Shown: positions 1 to 37,603, numbered from the stretch's first letter. The stretch: DNA of 64,000 bases from Batillaria attramentaria (GCA_018292915.2 JACVVK020000222.1:465001-529000); one strand, 5' to 3'. Notes: generated by a model from the sequence alone, not told the origin. Made by a program: numbers and translations.

Positions 1-880
1 GGGCTCGGTTACGGTTACGGTTCAGTTGCAGAACCAGCTGAACGTGAGCAAACCGGCTTGTAATTCAGTGATTGGGGGCAGGGGGAGGGGGGGATTGGGG
101 GAAATTTGAATATGGAAGGGCACAGTCTCGAGAACAGCTGAGAATCTCAAAATCTTGAAGGCCGCCGGTTTCAGCAGTGGTTGGTCAAGGGGTCAGAACA
201 ACTGAGGGCACCGTGGCCGTGCCGGCACACAGCGGCCTTCCCATGCGAACATGCATGCCCGCGCTTCAGTACCAAGGAGGTCAAATGTCTCAGCCACCCA
301 TTCGGTTTACATGGTTACTTATGCGTATGGTTAACTCGTTTGGTGCTGCTTCCCACTGCACTGAGTCTATCTCTTCACTCAAATGTGGCTTATTCGAAGA
401 TTATTTTTCCCCAGCCTCAGTCAGTGTCAGTAAACATGCACTTTCTTCACGTGTTACCATAGAAACGCGCGCGACGTTTCACTTAGTTCTCACCGGCGTT
501 AGTTCAGTACGCGGATCAGCGTTACATACCCCGGCCGTGAAAGACCAACACTGATTTTCTCATGGAGTTTGATAAAACTACGGCCTCTTCGTTGTGTCTA
601 AATAGACAAGCCTTTCTTTGTGCACACTTTTCCATTCAACACGAGCACAAACTCCGATCATAACGGTTCCCGTGTCTGCAGGTAAGCAGGCTCCCTAAGT
701 ATCTACAGCAACCTGGGGTTCTTGCAGGGATGCTGAAGGAGGCTTTGCCCTTGGAGTGTCTTCAGTGCGGCTGCTGCAGGGGCGAGGTGGGCGCACTGTG
801 GCCGCTGTCTGCGCTCTGTCTTGAAGGTTCCCGCACGTGAGGGCTCACAACGCCGAAAGGTTCCTCTTTTGTCCATGCCA
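1..880. other. Upstream flank of SERCA, no gene recognised
   Basis: This stretch precedes the SERCA promoter. It has open frames of up to about 125 codons, but none has a recognisable domain or clear exon boundaries. A short CpG-rich patch lies near 465-500. I see nothing else that I can support. Confidence 0.4.
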
Positions 881-930
881 TCTCTGCGAAAGAACAAAAA
901 TAGTACGGAATTTGTAGTGTTATACCCCAT

Positions 931-1005
931 TGACGTCATTCCGCCGCTCGCAACGTTGCCTAACTGGAGCTGCGGTTTTCAGCCAATCAGCTTTCACCAC
1001 ATTGG
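931..1005 (+). promoter_or_regulatory. Probable SERCA promoter elements: CRE and ERSE-like motif
   Basis: A perfect CRE octamer TGACGTCA lies at 931-938. CCAAT is at 983-987, followed by nine bases and then CCACA (997-1001). This is one mismatch from the endoplasmic reticulum stress element CCAAT-N9-CCACG. ATTGG (inverted CCAAT) follows at 1001-1005. Vertebrate ATP2A2 is known to be induced by the unfolded protein response through ERSE-type sites, so the motif fits the gene. A TATA-like stretch near 1137-1143 could set the start site about 310 nt before the ATG. The start site itself is inferred. Confidence 0.5.
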
Positions 1006-1482
1006 GCCCCACATGGTGCCGGCGAATAGATTTTGGGCTATACCATTTTGACTTGGATGGGTGTCAGCATTGGAGCACGAAAGCTTTGAACGTTTTACCA
1101 GCAACTTTCAATTTAACTAGAGATAGGTCCATGCGTTATATACTTCTGGACAGTGCTGCGTGATTCTCTTGGTCTGTGGTGTACCGTCGGCCAACAGCTG
1201 TAGCTGTAATCGTGTCGGCAAAGGGTTTGGGTTGAGCCCTTCCCCCCTCTAGCGGAGTGCATCAGTTGCTCTTTACTTTTCACTGTCGAGAACGGAAGAA
1301 CGCTCTCTGCTGGAAATACGGGAGACACTAAGCTGGAAATAGTCGTCTGGCTTAGTCTTTTTCGTCTGTTTAACAACTCTTCGGAGGGGGGATTCTAAAA
1401 GGATACGGTCAGCGTCAACTCCAGGTTCTGTATGAATCGAAGGTGACAAGGAGTTAGCTGACGGGCCCAACCACGCTGTGCG

Positions 1483-26307
<24,825 letters not shown>

Positions 26308-29300
26308 TAGCGGCTGCCTTACCGTCCCCTTTTCCGTTCCACCATTTGCAATGATTTCTCTTTTTTTTTCTTTTTTTTTTTTTTGGTTCCCCTCTCTATA
26401 TATTTTTCCTTGGTTTTTTTGTGTGTGTGACTGATGCATTGCATTTTATTAGAGACCTGTGTTTGTGTAGTGGTGGTAGTTTGCGGCAGTGCAGGCAAAA
26501 TTTGTTTTTTTTTGGTTTTTGGTTTTTTTGTTTGTTTTTTGTTGTTCATTGTGTGTGAGCCGGCAGAACTAAATTTTTACTACTGCCTGATTTCCTGCTC
26601 ACTGCCCTAACTAGCTCCTTTCCACATACTCAAAATCTGTACCATTTAGTTTCACTGTAACCACACGGAGGGGGGAAAAAGAAAAATCTTCTGGTGTGGA
26701 TTTATATTATTAAAAAAAAAAAAAAAAATCCCTCCCGTACGTATGGCAGTCATAGAATCTGACATACTTCATAGATAATTTTTTTTTTTTTTTTTGATGT
26801 CTTGAGTGAAACAGTTGTCTTGACAGTTGAAAAGACAGCAGCATGTCCTTCAGTTAGTTTGTGCCACCCAGCCTGACTCCTGGCAAAAAAAGATGATCAC
26901 GATTGCCCACGCAAGTTGCAGAGTGAATGTCATAAGATTTTGGGAATTGCTTTGATGCCGAATCCACTTATGGAGATTCTTAATGTGATGCGGTGCATCA
27001 TAAGAAATGTTTAGGTGGTTGGGGATGCTATTCAGCTGATCGTGTTCGCCTAACGACCACTCGCGTTCCTGAAGGATACGGTAGGCAGTGACACTTGTAC
27101 ATGCGGTTCATAACCTGCCATAACTTGCAATGCATCAGTTGCATCACCTGCAGGGTAGTGCCCCTCAAACAGTGGATGTGTACATAGTGCTCACCAGAAC
27201 AAAGCCCCCTGTTCACCTTGTATCTGACCAAAGCCGTTCATTTGTGTAGTTTTGTAGGAGGACAACTGCAAAAGTGATAACAGTGGCACTGTGTAATCTT
27301 CCTGTATGTGTGTGTGTGCGTCTCTTCATGTATGGACTCGTCCGTGTGTAGGCATTGTTGTCCGATGCAGCAAAGACATCCGTGTACTTTTTCTTCATCT
27401 TTCATAAGTCATTGCGCAGTGATTAAACACACAAGCATTTGTGAATTTATGAATGTTACATTTTGTGGGTTGAGAGTGTTACATTTTTTTTTTGATTAAA
27501 GAAACATTGCTTTCAGTGACGCCTGGCATATGGCATGAATGTTTTCAACGTTGCTGTGGTTTACATGAACAAATGTGTTCCCCCATTTTTAGTGACAGAA
27601 ATAATTATTTTCCCCATTTGATTCCTGCATTGGGTCTGCATTGTGTTGACCAGTACATGCGATCTCTTTTTAAACCCCTTTGACATGAAAGTGATAAGCA
27701 TTTTTTTTTTTTTTTTTTTAAATAATGAAATGTCTGCTCAGCTGTGGAAAGTTGCTATGTAATGTTTTGCACTGGAAGTTCATAAAGTTATTTTGGGGTG
27801 GGGGGGGGGGGGGGGTTAGCCTTTTTCCAATGTCCCATCCCTCCTCTGAATGTGAATGGTGTGCAGTGGTGTTGATGTGAGCTGATGTGTTTTGGATGCA
27901 TTTGCTTTTAGAATTGATTGATCGTTTACTAAATCTGCAGTAAATGACTAATGTTCACGTGTGTGATGTTGTATTTATTAGTGACAGTGATCAAGTGGTT
28001 TCTGTGTTAGTGATATGTATGCTTTTATTTATTCTTTTTAAATCTCTGATTTGTCGTAAGGTCATTGTAGGTGATTGGGCCAAACTAACACTGCCCCATC
28101 CCAACCCCCAAGATACAATTTTGAAGAAATGAAAAAGAAAGGGAACGAAGGAGTACAGTCATCCCCAAACGCAGTGTATACAGAGTCTGATGAGGCTTGT
28201 GGTGTTCGTGTCTGTGAAGCTAAACAGTATGCGATCTTTTTTTTCTTCTTTTTTTTTTTTTTCTTGCAAAGATCATTTGTCTGAAATCATTCGCATGTCA
28301 GGCATCACTTTCACCACCATCGATTCATCGCGCTGATGGCCGATATTCGGACCTGTCTAGTTACACTGGATGTTGTGTTGTAAAAGTCTTGCTCGGTGCA
28401 AAAGGGGCAAGCTTTAGTGTTCATCCTTCCTGGAAAAATATGACCTGGTATTTAGGTTTAGTATAAATGTTGTGGTCCAACTATATATGTGTAAGTTGTA
28501 ATTGTAAATGTGTATGGAATTGTGGGCTAGAGTGTTCGTGCAGCTGAGTGGAATCTTTACTCGGATATGGACTTTGAAATGGAAATGTTCTTATGTACAT
28601 ACGCATCATATACCATGTTGCACATACACACTGTTCTGTCCTGTACTGTGTTGGTTCTTACTGCACCTGAGCAAACTGCGAAAGGTACAGCTTAACAGCA
28701 TCATTTTCTGTGTAAAGGTACTCTTTATTCAGATTTGGTCAGTAATAATAATTGCATGTATTAATATATTTTTCCCTGTCAGAGCTCAGCGTTAACAAGA
28801 TAAGTCTTTCATAACGGTGAAAAGCTGTCCTGTGAAAACGGAACAATACTGTACTTGTCATTTGTATTGGTAAGAAACAAAATCCTCCCCCCCCCCCCCC
28901 CCCCCCAAAAAAAAAGAGTGTATAAATTTAGTATTGGAGTATTGGCGCCACCTGAGACCAAGCTATCTTTCCCTGCGGTGTAGGGAATCGACTTGGCCAT
29001 CATAGCTATTTCAGTATAATAGTCAGTCACATCGTGATCCACTGACACAGGAATTTACCTTGTTTGTCACAACAGGCGACTTGAATTTTCTAAACGTTTC
29101 AGTTACATGTAGTGTCCCCCCCCCCCCCCCCACTTTCAGCCTTTTGTGTCGTTTGTGTTAGGTGCTGGAACCAGTACTGTTATCCATCTTCTGTCACTGT
29201 GTTATGCATTCCATGCCTCATTATCATACTGACTATAATCGTCCTCATTGTAGAACATCTGTCTGCCGCTCTGTTCACTAGCAGAGTCATTAGTCCATCT

Positions 29301-29827
29301 TGTGTAGAGTAACTGGCGCCCATTTTGAAGTGATACGGTAACCTTTGCTCATACATCATAAAACATGGATACAGTGTAGAAGTTCAGTGGCAGCCTGGCC
29401 TTGGCCTTGCATGACTCAGAATTAAGTTCAGGGTATTTTGGGATGAATTTGAAATGCTGAGTTTGTGGCTGTATTTTTTTCTTACTACACATTCTTTTAT
29501 ATCTGAAAATAATCGCTCTTCTTTTCTTTTATCTTCCCATTTGTTTTATGCAGAAAGTATGTAATTGCAAGGCAAAATGGTGATATTATGAGTGTAATAT
29601 TTGTTCATTATCAGCAGTTTTCACTGCATTTTGCAGTGCTGTATCCATGTATGCATTCCCGCACAGTTTTCATGGGGCATTGTCAGAAACCACATTCATA
29701 GAATTCTTTAGTCTTTTCCCTCTCCGGTATAGCACAAAGTCTTTCATAGGGAATAGATCGTTTACAGTTCATTTCTAGAGAACGTAGCTGACAATCCGAG
29801 TTTGGTTAGAGGGGGATGGGAAGTGAG

Positions 29828-29877
29828 GAGGGTGGGTGTTTGGGGGTTTAACGTCCTTTTCCACCACATACGAGTGA
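29828..29877 (-). mobile_element. tRNA-derived SINE, copy 2 (3' fragment)
   Basis: Only the tail is present, antisense to SERCA: GGTGTTTGGGGGTTTAACGT and the adjoining CCTTTTCCACCACATA. It matches the 3' ends of the copies at 47129, 49032 and 58138. The 5' tRNA-like head is missing, typical of truncated SINE copies. Confidence 0.8.
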
Positions 29878-30582
29878 TGGGAAGTGAGGACAGTATTCTT
29901 TCGCTTTGATCTCTTTGGAAGAAAACAAATACTGTACTTATGTAAAACGTTTTATGACTGCTTCTCACGTTGATATGTAACAAAAGCTGGCTTCTGCCTG
30001 TTGTGTATTAGGATAGACTGGGTAGTTTATGAAACCAAAACAAGCCTAGCTACTCAGAATTTTGAAACAGATCTGATGCAAGTAAGGAATCTGTGCTGGA
30101 AAGTTGGTTTGCAACAACAAAAATGAAATTAGAACATCTGTAAATATTACAGTTTCACAGCACCGCATAATGACAGCATTTCTGTTATGAAGTTCTGAGT
30201 GGCAAATTAAAGCTTGTCCGATAAACTTTTCTTATTTGGCTTTAAATTTCCTCCCCTGCCTGGCTGCTCTTTTGCCTTCCGTTGACCTGTTCGGATCCAA
30301 AATCTCAGTTTTTAGATCTCCATTTAACGTTTCTGACCTTTACGGGGAAAAAAATAAAATGTTCTCATCATATTGATCCTACTTTGTTGTCTTGTCTTGT
30401 TAGACTGTCGTTAAGTAGTTTTACATGTTAGAAACCTGTATGGTAATCTTGAAAATGTTTCATCTTCTGGTGTTTTTTTTTACTCCTTGGGAAAATGTTT
30501 AGCAAAGGGAGGGAAGCATTTTAAAGGAGGCAACTCCTTTGCATAAAGAGGACTTTTTGATTGTTGATGCTCTTTGTACAGA

Positions 30583-30588
30583 AATAAA
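30583..30588 (+). promoter_or_regulatory. Candidate poly(A) signal for the long SERCA isoform
   Basis: AATAAA is followed within 40 nt by TGTGTGGTTC and a T-rich run, as expected for a cleavage site. Other AATAAA copies exist in the region (for example about 30353), so the choice is tentative. Confidence 0.4.
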
Positions 30589-30610
30589 ATCACTTATCTT
30601 GTTTATACAA

Positions 30611-33534
30611 ACTGCATGGTGTGTGGTTCTTTCTGCTGTTCCTTTCTTCTTCTTTTTATTTTTTTTTCTTACCTACCTGTTTTTTACCTTCCAACCATAT
30701 TGCTCTGCAAATAGAGGGGCTATGTGTTGACCCTTTGACACTGATTGATAATCTTGCACCAATGACGAACACGAAGAAATACAGAGTGTTTGGCTAACAA
30801 GCTAGAGAATGGTGTGTGTACCCAGTGGAATGAAGCCTTCTTGATCACCCGACTAGCCCCAGGAGAGTCCAACTGTTGCTATGGTAGGTGGCTACTTTAC
30901 CTTAGTCCACACCCTCTCCCCTTCCCCAGTTACCCTTATTTTTGTGACTTTTTCCTCAGCGATTTTGCTCAAGCACATTCCATGAAATTTTCATTCAATT
31001 TTTTGTTATTGCCAATTTTTGGCACCCATTTTGGAAACAGCCATTATTGTTGTTTATTTATTTATTTATCTATCTATTTGTCCATTTATTTATTTTCTTT
31101 AGCATTATTTTGCCATTTTCATCAAGACTCCATGACGTTTTGCAAAAGGGCTGGTTGCTACCATGTTAAGAGTTTGCAAATTTACCACTCATAAATTTCA
31201 GCTTCAAACGATTTCAAAACCAACTTGACCACAATAATGCAGCTACCTTCTTCCATAAAACTACCATTTTGTGACCTTGTCTTCCCATTAGTGTTATTCT
31301 GAGTCTGAGGGAAAGTCAAATTACAATCTGAAGTCGATGCACAACAAACTGAGAAACTAAACCAAAATTACCCAGATCCCTGGTGGATGGTTTGTAAATC
31401 GCTTTGACGTGTTAGACTCGACTGCATGAAATAGTTTTGTCCCTTTTTCTTGTGCATGTTTAGTCGGTGTTGGTTTTATTCGGGAAATGGTGCATCAGTA
31501 GAACTTTATAAATTTGAACTTTTTAAAACGCTTTTATTGTTTTCTGTCTTGTCAGGATTTTTTCTCGATGCATGGATTGGGATAGGTGGAGGGGATGGGT
31601 GTTTAATTAATCGTATTGAATTCTTATTTTACACAGGCTTCTGCAAAGGAAAAGATTTGGTCTATTAAGCCATCTCAAGTATTTTGAACAGTGAATTTTT
31701 TTAGGGTAGTTGAGCGACACACAATTTAGAAATGGCTCCTAAACTGACAGACGCTAGTTTTCAATCGGCGGTAAATTGTCTTTGCAATCAGGTTACATGT
31801 CATCTCTATGAAATCTGCCTCCTATTTCCATGTAGCCTCGGCTCTGCATTTTCCTTGCAATTACCTATGTACGCTCTGTGCTCTATTGCATTTCGCTTCT
31901 AAACATTATACCTTGTACCATGCACTTGGCGAGTTAACGCTTACACGTCACTACCGTCGGTGCACACGTATAACATACGTCAGCACTCTTCCCGTTTACG
32001 CCAGCACTTTTTGCTGCTTGAACTTCTGCACGTGCACCTTTTCGAACACTAAATTACCCAGTGTCCTCACTCCTTTCAAAAGCTCGCAGCTTTCCGTTTT
32101 CTGAAGTCCATTTCTACGCTTCTGGTGAAAAAGACGGCTTCTATATACCTTTTTTTTTCTTTTTCTTTTTTTTAGACACACGATTGTTTTTCGCAACATG
32201 GTGTATTATGCAGGGTGATACTGATAGTGTACCTTTAACTTGAGCAAGTGAAACTAGCACTTGTGCTCACTCAAAGGTGGTTGACACTGTACATGGAACA
32301 TTGTTATCAGTACAGTACAAGTGTTTACAGTACAAGGCTGCATCGAAAGTTCTTCTAGGAAAACGGGTTAAACGTTACAGTTGACATTTTATGTGACCGT
32401 GATATCATTAGGTGCGATGTAAACTCGATTCGTTTGTGGAAAGTGTACATGTATTTTTATGTACATGTATTTTTATATGTATATTCTAATGATAGCTGAT
32501 AGCTAAAGAGACGATTTTTTTTTTAATTTATTTATTTTTTTGGTTGACGCCGGCGGTTTGTTTTACTATATAGACCCCCGTCTAATGCACATGTCTCTTT
32601 TGGGTAGGGGTGCAAAAAAAAAGGGAAGGGGGGGGGGGGGGCATTGCACCCACGCATTACATTGTCAGTTGATGAGGATAAAGTGTGACAAAGGCCATTC
32701 GCCACCCCCCTTTTTTTTAAATCAATGGGTGACTTGTTTGGTCGTGTTGCATGTGAACCCCTCTACCACAAACAATTCCTCGCATTTGTTCATACCGAAT
32801 GTTTGCCAAGCATGAGTTTATTTAATGATCAGTCATTTTGGGAGTCTTGCTTTTTATCGGGGCACTTGGACATTATTTTGTGAAGGTTTCGGTTTTGACA
32901 TTCGGCATAAGAGACGGCGTCTTGCAAGTAAACAGCACACTCGTTTGGTTATTGCTATGGTAGTCTTGTCACGTGTCTTTCAAAGGTCCATATCTTCTCA
33001 GTCAAGATTTTGGAATTGTCATTTTTTTTTTTTTTAAACTTCTGCACCACAGGAGCAATGCCAGCATGTTTTAAAGGACGGGCATGGGGTGGGGTGGTTT
33101 TGGAACTCATTCTTCCCGAATTACAGTGTGTCACATTTTAGGGTACAACAGTTGTGCAAGTAAATGAGGTGTGGAAAGTGCAATCTTGGAGAACAAACTG
33201 AATTGTTGTTCCTTATTATTTTTTTTTCTTACTGTTAGGTTGCCGGGGGATGGGGGGGGGGGGGGGGGGCGAGGTCAGGTGGTCAGGCATGTATAGTGCA
33301 TTACTATCACTGTTAGTGCTTGCTTCGGGTGGTTAGAAGGGGTATGGAGAAAGTCCAATAGTTCATGAGGGTTGAACACCCAAGAGCAATACTCCTGGGG
33401 CAAGGCTGGTGAGAGAGACGTCTTACTACGTCACTTGCACAGTCACGTAGAGCAGCGTTGCATGACGTAGGTGGATACGACGGGACTGCACGTGCACACA
33501 AAATGCATTGCATATGATTAGTGCCTGCCCAGAT
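30611..33534. other. Noncoding stretch, no gene recognised
   Basis: This is AT-rich sequence with short (TTTA)n tracts near 31050, poly-G runs near 32628 and 33252, and short repeated ATGTACATGTATTTTTAT near 32450. One coding-like open stretch at about 30782-30880 is discussed as a finding but not called a gene. Confidence 0.6.
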
Positions 33535-35316
33535 GGCCTGTGCTAGTAACAAGAACACAGAAGACACTAGTAATTCTTTACCTCAGTTTATAGCATATTG
33601 TGATCTAACAAAGCCAGAGAAACTGTACTTGGAATAAGATGGTAGCATGGCCTGTGCTAGTAACAAGAACACAGAAGACACTAGTAATTCTTTACCTCAG
33701 TTTATAGCATATTGTGATCTAACAAAGCCAGAGAAACTGTACTTGGAATAAGATGGTAGCATGGCCTGTGCTAGTAACAAGAACACAGAAGACACTAGTA
33801 ATTCTTTACCTCAGTTTATAGCATATTGTGATCTAACAAAGCCAGAGAAACTGTACTTGGAATAAGATGGTAGCATGGCCTGTGCTAGTAACAAGAACAC
33901 AGAAGACACTAGTAATTCTTTACCTCAGTTTATAGCATATTGTGATCTAACAAAGCCAGAGAAACTGTACTTGGAATAAGATGGTAGCATGGCCTGTGCT
34001 AGTAACAAGAACACAGAAGACACTAGTAATTCTTTACCTCAGTTTATAGCATATTGTGATCTAACAAAGCCAGAGAAACTGTACTTGGAATAAGATGGTA
34101 GCATGGCCTGTGCTAGTAACAAGAACACAGAAGACACTAGTAATTCTTTACCTCAGTTTATAGTATATTGTGATCTAACAAAGCCAGAGAAACTGTACTT
34201 GGAATAAGATGGTAGCCAGAAATGTTTAGCGTGTCTGGGACACTCGTTCTCAGGGTTATTGTTCGGCACATGTTTGTAGTATATTGTGATCTAACAAAGC
34301 CAGAGAAACTGTACTTGGAATAAGATGGTAGCATGGCCTGTGCTAGTAACAAGAACACAGAAGACACTAGTAATTCTTTACCTCAGTTTATAGTATATTG
34401 TGATCTAACAAAGCCAGAGAAACTGTACTTGGAATAAGATGGTAGCCAGAAATGTTTAGCGTGTCTGGGACACTCGTTCTCAGGGTTATTGTTCGGCACA
34501 TGTTTGTAGTATATTGTGATCTAACAAAGCCAGAGAAACTGTACTTGGAATAAGATGGTAGCCAGAAATGTTTAGCGTGTCTGGGACACTCGTTCTCAGG
34601 GTTATTGTTCGGCACATGTTTGTAGTATATTGTGATCTAACAAAGCCAGAGAAACTGTACTTGGAATAAGATGGTAGCCAGAAATGTTTAGCGTGTCTGG
34701 GACACTCGTTCTCAGGGTTATTGTTCGGCACATGTTTGTAGTATATTGTGATCTAACAAAGCCAGAGAAACTACTTGGAATAAGATGGTAGCCAGAAATG
34801 TTTAGCGTGTCTGGGACACTCGTTCTCAGGGTTATTGTTCGGCACATGTTTGTAGTATATTGTGATCTAACAAAGCCAGAGAAACTGTACTTGGAATAAG
34901 ATGGTAGCCAGAAATGTTTAGCGTGTCTGGGACACTCGTTCTCAGGGTTATTGTTCGGCACATGTTTATAGCATATTGTGATCTAACAAAGCCAGAGAAA
35001 CTGTACTTGGAATAAGATGGTAGCCAGAAATGTTTAGCGTGTCTGGGACACTCGTTCTCAGGGTTATTGTTCGGCACATGTTTATAGCATATTGTGATCT
35101 AACAAAGCCAGAGAAACTGTACTTGGAATAAGATGGTAGCCAGAAATGTTTAGCGTGTCTGGGACACTCGTTCTCAGGGTTATTGTTCGGCACATGTTTA
35201 TAGCATATTGTGATCTAACAAAGCCAGAGAAACTGTACTTGGAATAAGATGGTAGCCAGAAATGTTTAGCGTGTCTGGGACACTCGTTCTCAGGGTTATT
35301 GTTCGGCACATGTTTG
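33535..35316. repeat. Mosaic tandem array of 114- and 116-bp units
   Basis: Sixteen units share a core of about 60 bp (ATTGTGATCTAACAAAGCCA onward) but alternate two unrelated flanks. Type A (114 bp) has GGCCTGTGCTAGTAACAAGA and starts at 33535, 33649, 33763, 33877, 33991, 34105 and 34335. Type B (116 bp) has CAGAAATGTTTAGCGTGTCT and occurs at 34217, 34447, 34563, 34679, 34793, 34909, 35025, 35141 and 35257. The order is six A, B, A, then eight B. Copies are nearly identical, apart from TATAGC versus TGTAGT in the core and one 2-bp deletion near 34773. Open frames on the - strand are by-products of the repetition. Confidence 0.97.
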
Positions 35317-36430
35317 TTACAGCAGTGGGCATGCGCACGTGTAGCCTATGTGATTAGTTTCTTGGGGACACAACCATCCAGTAGGACCTGCCCCACCCGC
35401 CCCACCTTCACTCCTGATTGCTAGTATTTCCTCATCCCAGCGATTTACACATTTCCAAATCTAACTTAAAAAAAAAAAAATGTTGAGCTTAGCAGAACGG
35501 ACTGTTGATTCAAGTCCAGATTTTATTCGGGACCCCATAGGGGGCATTGTATATGATTATTGTCTGATTCACGCAGCCGCATTTTTGTACAATTATGTGT
35601 CTTTTGAGAAAGCCACTGTATTGCCAACGGGACGCCAGGTTCAGTCAAGCAGAACCAGTCCAGAGACCGTTTATTCTTTTGGGTTCTGAAGCCTATTTAA
35701 GAATTATGTTTTGTAGCGTTTATCCGCTCATATTTGCACCGTATTGTAACCGAGAAAAAAAAAGAGCAAGTATGTTACGCTTTTGTGTGGTTTCACCTGT
35801 TGGCCTGCAATTGCCCTAAGGCCAAATTTTAAAACAGCAATTTGTTTGATATCCCTTCACCACAGCCTGCCTTTTGCAATCTGCCAGGAAGTCTTCAAAC
35901 ATTAATTCCAGCTATACCGCATGCGTTTGAAATCATTCATCATACAACTCACTTTTGACGTGTGAATAGTGACTTTGAACACACACATATATATATACTA
36001 CTCAGAGTTTGGTAGAAACATACGCTTTAAGTGTTGTTCAAAGATTTGTTCATACTAAATCCCAATATCATTTTGTAATTTGTTCGAGCTGTTTTTACTT
36101 ATGCGTAAACTACATGTTTATCGTTTGATTCAATATGAATTTGATTCGTCTGATTAACCCCACCCTCTCCCCTCCTCAATGTTTTTATTTGCATAGGTCG
36201 CTTTGTTTGAAACTTACGACTTGTGTGCGTGTGGTAATATCAAACTTTGAGTAGCATATATTTACAGGCTACAGGCGTTTTCTTGCCCGTAACTCTTTCC
36301 TGATTTAACACTTTCTTTGCCAACTTCGAATTTTCTCGAAAGCTAGGGTCACTGCCATTTTCGAGTTTTGTCGAAAGCTAAGGCCACTGCTGTTTTGGAG
36401 CTTTCTCTGTCCAGGATTGTGACAGAACTG

Positions 36431-36463
<33 letters not shown>

Positions 36464-36834
36464 AAAACCCCCAAAAGAACAAAAACGAAAAAAAAAAACC
36501 CCTTTTTTTCTGACGAAACTGTAAAAGCACGTGTTGGGTTTAAAAAAAAAAAGTGAGTGGCACTGGCAGTGACGTAACATGGAAAGTGTTGATATCAGAA
36601 ACCGAAAGAGAGGATGGTCAAGAGCTGTTATATGCTGTATGAAACCCTCGGGGTTTCTTTGCGAATACTGACCAGAGCGTAAGGCGCCCTCCACGTCCAC
36701 CTCTTATTTTATAAGCCAACTGTGTCAGTCAGGCAACAGTAGTCACTCGATGCTTTCTTTGTTTGTTGGTTTTTAACTTGGATGCTGCTCAGTGTAGTAC
36801 GGAATGTGACACAGCTGTTGGTGTGCCTTTGCAG
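35317..36834. other. Noncoding stretch before candidate exon 26
   Basis: This holds an A run near 35468, a C run followed by (CA)n at 36435-36464, and a small two-copy direct repeat around 36327-36400 containing TCGAAAGCTA. No gene was recognised. Confidence 0.6.
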
Positions 36835-36854
36835 ATTACCCGGACTTCTTTTGA
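36835..36854 (+). CDS. SERCA: Candidate SERCA alternative terminal exon (tail DYPDFF)
   Basis: Splicing the internal exon-25 donor at 26225 to the acceptor gcctttgcag here keeps frame. It adds D-Y-P-D-F-F before TGA at 36852, giving 999 residues without the extra hydrophobic segment. That is the usual length of short SERCA isoforms. The exon may continue as 3' UTR or end at a possible donor near 36900. There is no transcript evidence. The acidic-aromatic tail is plausible but not recognised. Confidence 0.4.
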
Positions 36855-37059
36855 AGGCGCCTGGCTCCAGCACAGAGCGGCCATCTCTCTCCTCTACCGG
36901 TACCTACAACTACCACCACCACTACTCCTCCTACTACTACTACTGCTACATGCTTCCTTCTTCATCTTGCATCAGTTCTCGGTTTCATCATCACACTTTT
37001 CAACCCGCCTGCGCGTAAAAAAAACAAAAAACCAGCGGCCTAGGGCTTAGAACCCTAAA

Positions 37060-37300
37060 CTCTACGCAAACGCAAACAGGGAAATTTGAACATAGCGTTC
37101 AGCTACTGCTGGAACTGACGACGGAGGTGGTAGGGACGCACGGGTTGTCTTACCTTTGCGTCCTTGCTCGTCCTTCTGTTGGTTTCCTTTGTGGCCGCGT
37201 GGCGGCGCTGTGCCACCAATGACGCCTGCGCACGCGCAAACGCACGTGCAGTCGGGCGAGAAGCGTGTCTTTGAGATCCTGGTAGTGTGGGTTGCTAGTT
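37060..37300. promoter_or_regulatory. CpG-rich promoter-like block with NRF1-type site
   Basis: TGCGCACGCGCA at 37227-37238 is a near-perfect palindromic NRF1 site, and CCAAT lies at 37216-37220. CpG is dense relative to the flanks. On the - strand a strong donor GCAAAG|GTAAGA lies at about 37148, compatible with a noncoding first exon transcribed leftwards. A function as a promoter is inferred only. Confidence 0.35.
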
Positions 37301-37603
37301 GTAAGATGACAAAAAAGCTCTGCAGAGGCACTTCAGGAAGTAGCGAAATAGAAAATCAGTGCGACAGTTTTGAAAACGTGACGGAAAATTTCAGGCACCA
37401 CCCAGGAGCCGTAAAACTGATCGCGTAAAATCTTCTTCTTCTTCTTCTCCTCAAGTTCTTCTTCTTTTTATCATTATTTATGATAATCATCAGTCTGATT
37501 TTTTTTTTTTTTCGGAAAAAGCACCAAAATGGTTTTGTAGAAAGGAAGTTTGCGTTTTGACTTCAATTGAGATTGTACAAATTTGACATTAAAAGTTCTG
37601 TTC

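Larger units (their letters stand above)
26308..30610 (+). other. 3' UTR of the long SERCA isoform, or intron for the short ones
   Basis: No coding exon was seen. It carries T, A, G and C homopolymers (for example G near 27800 and C near 28887 and 29118) and one SINE 3' fragment. An AATAAA at 30583-30588, followed by a GT- and T-rich stretch, is a reasonable poly(A) signal for the 1020-residue isoform. That would imply a 3' UTR of about 4.3 kb. This is inference from motif and position. Confidence 0.5.

Noticed and set aside
177..554. 125-codon ORF upstream of SERCA
   Set aside because: It has no recognisable domain, no coding-like composition and no splice context. It is probably chance.
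34158..35309. Series of overlapping - strand open frames of 69-119 codons with near-identical peptides
   Set aside because: They come from the 116-bp tandem units, whose length is not a multiple of three. The frames end within each pair of units, and there is no domain or splice structure.
33535..35316. CRISPR-like repeat-spacer array
   Set aside because: The alternating flanks are themselves repeated and identical between copies, and the setting is a eukaryotic intron or 3' region. It is a mosaic satellite.
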